A program made the translations under genes and the position numbers. From an uncultured Roseovarius sp. (lineage in GTDB: Bacteria; Pseudomonadota; Alphaproteobacteria; Rhodobacterales; Rhodobacteraceae): DNA of 64,000 nt. Numbering within the stretch: the stretch's first letter is position 1; each line of letters begins with the position of its first letter. The notes beneath the pieces are model-generated. The model did not search any database, was not told the DNA's origin, and saw nothing but the letters and a program-made list of their open reading frames with translations. This document shows positions 18,631 to 25,559 of the stretch, piece after piece. The stretch is from contig CANMOU010000002.1 in NCBI GenBank assembly GCA_947499555.1, positions 507,001-571,000 on the forward strand, in the 5' to 3' direction.

Positions 18631-19482
18631 TCATGGGCCGGGAAAAGGTCCGGCTTTGGATTCGCCGCAAGAGATTTGGGTCAGACAGGTGTCCAATTGT
18701 GAGATCACCTCCTCGCCTTCTGAAGTTTGCCTGAGGTGCTCAAGTGCGGGTCCAATGAGCGGCTCGACTTTGTCACAGAAGAAATTCGGAAATTGTTCGA
18801 CCATGTCCATCGCTGAGCGATAGCCAAGTTTCGCGGCGAAACCGTTTTCTTCAAATTCGTTATAAAGCGCGCTTAGCTTGGTAATATAATGACGGTCAGC
18901 AATCTGCCCGATCAGATCCGCCGCCCGCGCCAGCGCGGGCTCAGTGTCCAAACTGGTATAGGCCGGGTCATCCGGCACCGGAAAACGCGTGTACTCGATG
19001 GCCTGAGCGATACGCTCAACGTCAATAAAATCACAATCCGCAAAGCGCTGGCGCGCATAGATCTTTCCCCGGTCGACATGATAAGGCGCAAGAGAGGCAT
19101 CAGTAGCACCTCGTGGCGGGCACACTTGTTCACCGGCCTCATCAATGACTACCTCATTCAATGTGTCACCCTCACAAGCACCACGCCTGTAGCCAATGTC
19201 ATGGATCAAGAGCGCCAGGATGTAGTGCACCCAGTCCTCAGGTTGAACGGTATTGGTCTTGTGTTTGCCTCTGATGATCTGTTGGCCGACAAGTGTGACC
19301 ATCATTGTGTGTTCTGAATTGTGATACGCCGCATCTGAGGCATCGATCAGTTCGAGTGTCTCGCACGCCGTACGGTTCAGGAATTCCGCGTATTGTATTT
19401 TGTGTTTTGGAAAAACTTGCAGGTACGTTTCAGCAAGATGATCACCAAAGGCAGCAGCTGCCACTGCGGCGGGATTGAACAT
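18631..19482 (-). CDS. HD-domain protein with class I cyclic-nucleotide phosphodiesterase signature
   Basis: 283 residues. The order of likely metal ligands matches eukaryotic-type class I phosphodiesterases: HNSEH (H54, H58; family pattern H-N-x-x-H), IHD (H94, D95), H135 and D189 (RAADLIGQ). Class I enzymes hydrolyse cAMP or cGMP to 5'-nucleotides. The rest of the PDE active site, such as the invariant glutamine, could not be located, so a different phosphohydrolase activity is possible. It is third in the minus-strand string adenylate cyclase, DUF3095, HD, and convergent with the cNMP-binding gene, which supports a cyclic-nucleotide role. Confidence 0.78.
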   Translation of the reverse strand: MFNPAAVAAAAFGDHLAETYLQVFPKHKIQYAEFLNRTACETLELIDASDAAYHNSEHTMMVTLVGQQIIRGKHKTNTVQPEDWVHYILALLIHDIGYRRGACEGDTLNEVVIDEAGEQVCPPRGATDASLAPYHVDRGKIYARQRFADCDFIDVERIAQAIEYTRFPVPDDPAYTSLDTEPALARAADLIGQIADRHYITKLSALYNEFEENGFAAKLGYRSAMDMVEQFPNFFCDKVEPLIGPALEHLRQTSEGEEVISQLDTCLTQISCGESKAGPFPGP

Positions 19483-19616
19483 TTTTGCGGTCCCAACGTC
19501 GCTGAAAGCTTCGACGTAGACTAGGCATAAGTCGAGGTCTTATCAACCGACCCAAGGCGACAAGGGCTATGCAACCCGTCAACGTGAACAGATGTGACAA
19601 GGTCGTTTGTGTCACG

Positions 19617-20753
19617 TCAGCTTTTCAAAAACCGCGAAGCTGCGGTGTATCCGCCAGAAGCCCCGTCGACGAAATGAACATGGTTGTCCTCCAATATGGA
19701 GGGTACAATACAGGTCAGCATGGCCTCGGATTGAGTATGGAGGCCAAATTGTATAATCGCGTCTCGCGCACCCTCTTCAAGCAAGGCACGCAGATCGGCC
19801 TCTGTTTCAGCGTCGCAATCCAGCGTCATTTTCAGCCCATCCTCGAACTTCCGAAAGTCGGCGTTTTCACCGACGACGCGACGATACCTGCGGGCATCAA
19901 ACCCACCAACTTTCAATCCGGTTTTGATGAGAACCCAGGCAACGAAACTCTCAAACAATGCCTTTCGACGCGCTTTGCTCAATGACCCCAGGCCGCGCTG
20001 TGCATGCGCCTCAAGCGTGGCTCCGATTGGTGGCCATGAAACACCCGGGCCTTCCGTGGCGGAGGGATGGCCGTTTGCTTCCATACGACTTATCCGGTCC
20101 AGGACAGCCGCAATGAACTCGGTGAACTTAGGCCAGGGCACATCTTCTTGTGGCATCACGATGATCGACAGAATGACGCCGTTTTTGCTTGGCATATGGC
20201 TCCACCGACAGGACAAGCCAGTCAAATCCGGTGTCGTGCCCTGGCGTGCATCTGTGACGGCGTGCTCACCGGTTTTCATCTGGGATTCAGCCCAGTTGAG
20301 CCCACCTCCGTTAAACATTGCATAATCGACGCCTTTGGAGGCCTGGAAGCGGGCGACCTTGACGTCAAACCCCGCTGCGCGAATTTTTGAAACGGGCACC
20401 ATGCCCACGCGCAGGTGCATCTCAAACTCTTGGTGCGCCCAGAGTTTGACGGCCGCCAACGCGTCGCTCGCGCGTTCTTTCCACGCTGGAGGTACCGCGA
20501 AACTTGCGCCGTCACCGCCGAAAATATACGGAAAGCACGCGCCGCTGTGGGCGTTTATTTGTGCGGAGATAACCGCAGCGCCAACCATGTTGACCGTTTT
20601 GTATTTTCCGTTTTGAACTGCTTCTGTTGACCCTTTGACATCGGATGTTCCGATCCACCAATCATCCGGCAGGGGAGCGTATTTCCCATCGTCGGACAAG
20701 ACAGCGAAATCAGAAAATTTGGGTAAACCGTCGTAGAATGTTAAGTCGGTCAT
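19617..20753 (-). CDS. DUF3095 protein, resembles a nucleotide cyclase
   Basis: 378 residues from MTDLTFYDGLPKF (the frame is open 25 codons further; no ribosome site decides). It belongs to DUF3095, a family without assigned function. Three motifs line up in order and spacing with the adjacent class III adenylate cyclase: SDVKGST (37-43) with FSDLRGFT; FGGDGA (78-83) with KFMGDG; and VDYAMFNGGGLNWAES (142-157) with the LDFTVLGGAVNVASR segment. D38 and D81 match the two metal aspartates (43 residues apart, against 44 in the cyclase) and N153 the transition-state asparagine, while the arginine is missing. The C-terminal half is unexplained. Lies 105 bp after the cyclase gene. Confidence 0.85.
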   Translation of the reverse strand: MTDLTFYDGLPKFSDFAVLSDDGKYAPLPDDWWIGTSDVKGSTEAVQNGKYKTVNMVGAAVISAQINAHSGACFPYIFGGDGASFAVPPAWKERASDALAAVKLWAHQEFEMHLRVGMVPVSKIRAAGFDVKVARFQASKGVDYAMFNGGGLNWAESQMKTGEHAVTDARQGTTPDLTGLSCRWSHMPSKNGVILSIIVMPQEDVPWPKFTEFIAAVLDRISRMEANGHPSATEGPGVSWPPIGATLEAHAQRGLGSLSKARRKALFESFVAWVLIKTGLKVGGFDARRYRRVVGENADFRKFEDGLKMTLDCDAETEADLRALLEEGARDAIIQFGLHTQSEAMLTCIVPSILEDNHVHFVDGASGGYTAASRFLKS

Positions 20754-20858
20754 TGCGTTGCCCATAGCGCAACATAGCCCTGTTGAAGAGCCGAGCCTAG
20801 AGCAATCGCTCCCAACGACTGCTGCCAAAGCAGTCGCACGTCGCGGCCTCGAATTCCT

Positions 20859-22031
20859 TTAGATTGATCCCTCGATGGGCGCAAAAAGCTCCATTTCGTC
20901 CGGCAGGCCTCGTATCGCGTGGGATCCACAGGAAGAAAAAAGACCCGGCGCGGCAGCGGCCACTGCGGCAGTGGCCAAGATCCGGTAGCCCATCGTCTTG
21001 GTCAGCCCCTCAACCCGGCTCGCGACATTGACCGCGCCACCAAGCACCGTGAAGTCCAGCCTCCCGGGGCTTCCGATATTGCCATAGCTGACATGCCCGA
21101 CGTTGATCCCGATGCCAAAATCCAACGGCGGCTGACCTGCTTGGTTTCGATGGACATTGAGATCAGCAAGACCGGCCATTGCATCTTGCGCCGCGCGCGC
21201 TGCGTTTCGACAGTGTTCGGCGCGATCAGCAGGGTCTGAAATCGGGAAAATCGACAGAATGCCGTCGCCCATGAACTTCAGGACGTCGCCGCCGTTTTCC
21301 TCAACGGACTGGACGACCACGTCAAAATATCCGTTTAAGGCCTCAAAAACATGTTCCTTGGTTGCGGTGTCTGACATTGCGGTAAAGCCGCGCAAATCCG
21401 AGAACATGACGACAGCCTCAATTCTTGTGCGTTCCCCACGTTTGATCGTACCGTTCCAGACGGCCTCTGACGGTCCATCCCCGAGATATGTCCGCAAAAG
21501 ACCTTTAGACGATTTGCGCATGGTAATTGGTTCCATCGCACAGGAAAGTGCAGGCAGTGCCGCCTCGATCATCTCAAGATGCTCCGGCAGGAACCCATCC
21601 TTATCTCGGGTCACAAAGGTGCAGCCATGCAACGAGCCGTCGCCATAAAAAAGCAGTGAGGCATAGTAATCCGTGCCGCCTTGTTCGGCAAACTCAAGAT
21701 AAGAGATGTGGTCCGTCTCAGGGACTAGCTGACGAAGGCTTTTGTGAAGGGGTTTTCTGTGTTCCAGAATGTACTCAAAGGAACTGCCGACATAGCTGTC
21801 CGTCAGCGTGATTTCGTGCGTCACATCGTAGGTTTCGGTTTCCTCTGGCGTCCAAAGCACACCCCAAGCAATGAGCAGCGGATTGGCGAAACGCTGACCG
21901 ATATTGACGCGCCAAAGCGGCACGCCAGCACCAATCAAAGACGTACAGAAATGAGATACAATTTTGACAGGGTCGCCTGAGCGGCGCCCTTCCTCAATCA
22001 TCCAATTGGTGAGCGTGGCCAAGCGATCCAT
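20859..22031 (-). CDS. Class III adenylate cyclase with GAF-like N-terminus
   Basis: 390 residues, apparently cytosolic. Residues 1-170 look like a sensor domain (GAF-like, low confidence); 200-380 is the catalytic domain. Metal aspartates are D212 (FSDLRGFT) and D256 (KFMGDG); the adenine-selecting lysine is K252, the second purine-contact position is Thr328 (LDFTVLG), and the transition-state residues are N335 and R339. A threonine at that site is the mark of subclass IIIb, several members of which respond to bicarbonate. Head of the string with the DUF3095 and HD genes; the regulatory input is unknown. Confidence 0.93.
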   Translation of the reverse strand: MDRLATLTNWMIEEGRRSGDPVKIVSHFCTSLIGAGVPLWRVNIGQRFANPLLIAWGVLWTPEETETYDVTHEITLTDSYVGSSFEYILEHRKPLHKSLRQLVPETDHISYLEFAEQGGTDYYASLLFYGDGSLHGCTFVTRDKDGFLPEHLEMIEAALPALSCAMEPITMRKSSKGLLRTYLGDGPSEAVWNGTIKRGERTRIEAVVMFSDLRGFTAMSDTATKEHVFEALNGYFDVVVQSVEENGGDVLKFMGDGILSIFPISDPADRAEHCRNAARAAQDAMAGLADLNVHRNQAGQPPLDFGIGINVGHVSYGNIGSPGRLDFTVLGGAVNVASRVEGLTKTMGYRILATAAVAAAAPGLFSSCGSHAIRGLPDEMELFAPIEGSI

Positions 22032-22160
22032 AGTGTCAAATTAGTTGCTGAGACACGCCACGCATAGAGGTTAGTTGGGAGGAATGATCCGCTTGATTCG
22101 TAGCCCGATCTAGCCCAGCAGGAAAAGTGTCTGACGTCGGCACAGCGGGGGCAGCTTAGG

Positions 22161-22219
22161 GTGACAAGCCCAGGTCGTAATCAAGATCTGACTCGGGCGG
22201 TACGACCAGATCCTGTCAC
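22161..22219. repeat. Long imperfect inverted repeat upstream of the adenylate cyclase gene
   Basis: GTGACAAGCCCAGGTCGTA (22161-22179) and TACGACCAGATCCTGTCAC (22201-22219) are inverted copies matching at 15 of 19 positions across a 21-base spacer. The repeat lies about 130 bp upstream of the cyclase start. It could be a hairpin in the leader RNA or a spaced operator pair. Confidence 0.55.
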
Positions 22220-22287
22220 ATCATGAGTTAATCATGCGCCCACCTGCCTCCGATTGCGCAGCCGTCCTTAACAGGATCAAGAATAAT

Positions 22288-22316
22288 CCGTGAGCCGAGA
22301 AAACCTCGGCCCACGG
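22288..22316 (-). terminator. Terminator of the type I secretion operon
   Basis: CCGTGAGCCGAG (22288-22299) and CTCGGCCCACGG (22305-22316) form a 12-bp stem with one A/C mismatch and a five-base loop; read on the minus strand it is followed by ATTATTCTT. It lies 42 bp beyond the stop of the membrane fusion protein gene. It occupies part of the 326-bp gap 22032-22357, which contains no gene. Confidence 0.75.
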
Positions 22317-22357
22317 ACCAACTTACTACCCATAGGCAGGGCTCTCGCCCAGCCCGC

Positions 22358-23728
22358 CTACTCTATAAACGTCCTTGCCAGGCGCTCGCTGATCGGCTGC
22401 GCCAGGTATGAAAAGGCCGTTCGCTCACCGGTCCGGACGAAGAGATCCGCCGGCATGCCAGGTAGCAGGTCCAACTCGGCAACTTCGCTGGGCTGATCCG
22501 CATCAAGTTTCACACGTGCCATGTAAAACTCCTCGCCTGTGCGGTCATCTTCCAGCGCGTCTGCCGAGATGTCGTAGATTTGGCCAGTAGCCTCGGGCAC
22601 ATCTGCTTGCGCAAAGGCTGACAAGCGAACACGTGTTTCTTGTCCGACCCGCAGCTTGTCAATATCGACCGTATTAATACGGGCCTCGACGATCAGATCC
22701 TGCCCTTCAGGTACGATATCGAGGATTGGTTCCCCGGGACGGATCACGCCACCGGTTGTGGACACCTCAAGATTGACCACACGCCCGCTTGTCGGCGCGA
22801 CAATCTCGATCCGTTTCCGGCGCTCTGCGGTTCCGGAATATTGCGGCTGCACCAGCGCCAGCTGCGCCTCTACCGAGGCCAGTTCAGTTGCAATAACCTC
22901 ATCACGCAGTTCTTGCTGACTAAGGCGGGTCAACTCAAGCTCGCGCATTTGGTTTTCAGCCTCGGCCACTTGCGTGCGCAGCGCGGCATCAGAGCCAGCC
23001 AGACGTTCCACTTCCACGCGCCGCGCACTGATGCGGGGCACGGTCACGAGACCCTGATCGTAAAGCTGTTGCAAACCGGCCAGCTCTTCTTTGGTGATCT
23101 CCAGCTGTCTGCGTGTCGAAGCACGCTGTTCTTCCAAGCCTTTGATCTGATCTTCAAGGGCGGAAATGCGCTGGCCCGTGATTTCCATCTCGGTTCGGCG
23201 GGCCCGGGCCTCGGTGTCGAAGAGCTGTTTTTGCGTCAGGTAGGGAGCATCCCAGTGCAGGCGGTTCATCTCTGGCTGAAACGCCGCAAAAGCGTCCGCT
23301 TCTGCAAAGGCATCCTTGCCATTGATCTGTGCCAAAAGACGGGCACGACGAACAGAAAGCTCTCCCAGCTGGCTGCCCAGAACGTTCAGGTCAACATCAA
23401 TCTCCGTACTGTCAAGCCGGACAAGCGTTTGACCGCGATCGACAAATTCACCGTCCGAGATCAGGATCGATTGAATCGTGCCGCCGTCGATATGTTCAAC
23501 CGTCTTGCGCTTGCCTTCGACCACAAAAGAGGCCGGGGCCACAACAGCACCGTCAAGCCTGGAATTAAACGACCAGTAAAGCGCGCCACCAACAAAGGCC
23601 ATCAGGACGAAGATGCCAAAGCTTACGTAACGGCCAATGCGGGGTTCATACTGCGTATTCGGCAAAGCATGGGCATGATCAAGATGCGCAGGTGTCTGCG
23701 CATTGGTATATGGGACGAGTCGTGTCAT
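22358..23728 (-). CDS. Type I secretion membrane fusion protein (HlyD/PrsE family)
   Basis: 456 residues. A cytoplasmic N-terminus is followed by one membrane helix (about 34-55), a beta-barrel/lipoyl half-motif (VVEGKRKTVEHIDGGTIQSI), a long periplasmic coiled coil (about 140-300) and the second lipoyl half with IVAPTSGRVVNLEV and GEPILDIVPEG. These are hallmarks of HlyD-type adaptors that link the inner-membrane ABC exporter to a TolC-like outer-membrane channel; no TolC gene is present here. Its ATG overlaps the ABC gene stop by four bases (ATGA). Last gene before the terminator. Confidence 0.94.
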   Translation of the reverse strand: MTRLVPYTNAQTPAHLDHAHALPNTQYEPRIGRYVSFGIFVLMAFVGGALYWSFNSRLDGAVVAPASFVVEGKRKTVEHIDGGTIQSILISDGEFVDRGQTLVRLDSTEIDVDLNVLGSQLGELSVRRARLLAQINGKDAFAEADAFAAFQPEMNRLHWDAPYLTQKQLFDTEARARRTEMEITGQRISALEDQIKGLEEQRASTRRQLEITKEELAGLQQLYDQGLVTVPRISARRVEVERLAGSDAALRTQVAEAENQMRELELTRLSQQELRDEVIATELASVEAQLALVQPQYSGTAERRKRIEIVAPTSGRVVNLEVSTTGGVIRPGEPILDIVPEGQDLIVEARINTVDIDKLRVGQETRVRLSAFAQADVPEATGQIYDISADALEDDRTGEEFYMARVKLDADQPSEVAELDLLPGMPADLFVRTGERTAFSYLAQPISERLARTFIE

Positions 23729-25500
23729 TGGACTGCTTCCTTGAGCGAGGTTTGAGATGCAGCAGCCTCTTGAGTTTCCTGTGAGGCCGGGGATCGCGCG
23801 ATTTGTGCGGCTTTATCCGTGGCAAGAACGTTGTGGCGGTTCATCTGCAACACGTCATCCTTATCGCCAAACTGAATTTGGCTGCCGTCGCGCATCACCA
23901 GAACCTTGTTGACCGCTTGCAGGGTCGAGGGCCGGTGGGTCATGACGATGACGATTGCGCCACGGGACTGGGCCGATTGGATGGCATGACGCAAGGCTTG
24001 CTCGCCTTCCACGTCCAGATCCGAGTTGGGTTCATCAAGAACCACCAAAAACGGGTCGCCGTAAAGCGCGCGGGCAAGGGCCAGTCTCTGACGTTGTCCA
24101 CCCGAGAGATGGAAACTGTCTCCGACCAATGTTTCGTATCCGTCAGGCAAGGTTGCGATCAGGTCATGCACACCGGCTTCGCGCGCGGCACGCAGCACTT
24201 CCGTGTCATCGATTTCGGTCGAAAACCGCGCGATGTTTTCACGGATCGTGCCGTCGAACAGCTCGACATCCTGCGGCAGGTAGCCAACCATTTGACCAAG
24301 GTCTGTCTCATTCCATTTCGACATCGGACTGCCATCGAGGCGAATATCACCGCGCTGTGGCGTCCAAACGCCTGACAGCATCTTGCCAAGAGTGGTTTTG
24401 CCGCAGCCGCTTGGGCCGATAATCGCGAGTACGTCACCGGCAGCCAGGCCAAAATCCAATCCGCGCAAAGTGGCCATGGTGGCTTGGGGTGGACCTGCCT
24501 GATTGATCTGGACCGTTAGGGACTGGAACGCACGTGGCAGGCGCAGGCGTTGTTCCTCTTCCTTGAAGTCTTCGGTGAGTTCCTTGATTTTCTTGTACGA
24601 TCCACGCGCGGCCAGAAACGTCCGCCATTGGCCGATCAACTGGTCAATTGGGGCAAGCGCACGCGCCAGAACGATGGTGGCTGCAATCATCACACCAGCC
24701 GTGGACTCACCAGAAATCGCAAGCGCGGCGCCCAGTCCAAGAATAGCCGATTGCAGGCCCATACGGATGGTTTTGGACATCACCGAAAAACCGGCAATGC
24801 GATCTGACGTGCGTGTCTTGTGCAGGTGCGCCTCTCTTTGCACAGCGCTCCAACGGCGCGCGAGATCGGCTTTCATACCAAGCGCATGCACAAGTTCCGC
24901 GTTCCGGTCGCCCGTTTGGAACAAGGCATCGGACCGGCTCCGCGCCTCCGACGCAAGTTGCATGGGGGCACGGGCGCGGGCGTTGTTGATCAGTGCCATG
25001 ATGGTCAGGATGACAGCGCCCGCAAGACCCAGAAGCCCCAGAAAGGGGTGCAAAACATAAAGCACCAGCAGATAGATCGGGATCCAGGGCGCGTCGAAAA
25101 ACGCCGTAAGGGTGGTTCCAGAGATAAACTCGCGAAATCCGTTAATGTCATCGACGAGGTTTTCACCAGAAGCACTGCGGCCTTCGACCCGGCGGCGCAA
25201 GGCCGCGTTCAGGACGGGTTCACCGACATTCAGTTCGAATTTGGCTGCGAGGCGGTTGAGAATGCGCATCCGAATGAGGTCGAGACATGCGGTGACAACA
25301 AAGACGCCCCCCAAAAGTACCGTCAGGGCGACAAGTGTTTCCATGTTCTGACTGGTCAGAACACGGTCATAAACCTGAAGCATATAAAGAGGGCCGGCGA
25401 GCATAAGAAGGTTGAGAAAAAGGCTGAAGAAGGCAACGGCGAGGAACCCTTTGCGAAGCGAGGACCAAGCACGTTTGACGGGGCTAGGTTTCTTAAACAT
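23725..25500 (-). CDS. Type I secretion ABC transporter (PrsD/HlyB family)
   Basis: 591 residues from MFKKPSPVKRAW; an ATG five codons earlier (25515) is also possible. Residues about 20-300 form a six-helix exporter domain, with no C39 peptidase or CLD domain in front. The ATPase carries Walker A GPSGCGKTT, the Q-loop GYLPQDVELF, signature LSGGQRQRLALARAL, Walker B FLVVLDEP with NSDLD, and the H-loop MTHRPS. The C-terminus is glutamine/alanine rich. Lies 59 bp after the large repeat protein, with a strong hairpin between, and is translationally coupled to the fusion-protein gene. It should secrete that protein. Confidence 0.95.
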   Translation of the reverse strand: MFKKPSPVKRAWSSLRKGFLAVAFFSLFLNLLMLAGPLYMLQVYDRVLTSQNMETLVALTVLLGGVFVVTACLDLIRMRILNRLAAKFELNVGEPVLNAALRRRVEGRSASGENLVDDINGFREFISGTTLTAFFDAPWIPIYLLVLYVLHPFLGLLGLAGAVILTIMALINNARARAPMQLASEARSRSDALFQTGDRNAELVHALGMKADLARRWSAVQREAHLHKTRTSDRIAGFSVMSKTIRMGLQSAILGLGAALAISGESTAGVMIAATIVLARALAPIDQLIGQWRTFLAARGSYKKIKELTEDFKEEEQRLRLPRAFQSLTVQINQAGPPQATMATLRGLDFGLAAGDVLAIIGPSGCGKTTLGKMLSGVWTPQRGDIRLDGSPMSKWNETDLGQMVGYLPQDVELFDGTIRENIARFSTEIDDTEVLRAAREAGVHDLIATLPDGYETLVGDSFHLSGGQRQRLALARALYGDPFLVVLDEPNSDLDVEGEQALRHAIQSAQSRGAIVIVMTHRPSTLQAVNKVLVMRDGSQIQFGDKDDVLQMNRHNVLATDKAAQIARSPASQETQEAAASQTSLKEAVQ

Positions 25501-25522
25501 GGGAATGCCTTTCATGGGTTGA

Positions 25523-25551
25523 GGAAGGGCGGCCCAAGGGGGCGCCCTTCC
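25523..25551 (-). promoter_or_regulatory. Hairpin between the secreted-protein gene and its exporter
   Basis: GGAAGGGCG (25523-25531) and CGCCCTTCC (25543-25551) pair perfectly over nine GC-rich bases, with further pairing possible in the loop. It sits in the 59-bp gap between the cargo stop and the exporter start. Without a T-run it may act as a partial attenuator or RNA-processing/stability element that keeps exporter levels below cargo levels. Confidence 0.55.
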
Positions 25552-25559
25552 GTTGCGAT

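Noticed and set aside
22640-23755. 371-codon plus-strand frame opposite the HlyD-type gene
   Set aside because: Antisense shadow of a high-confidence gene; translated sequence has no domain character.
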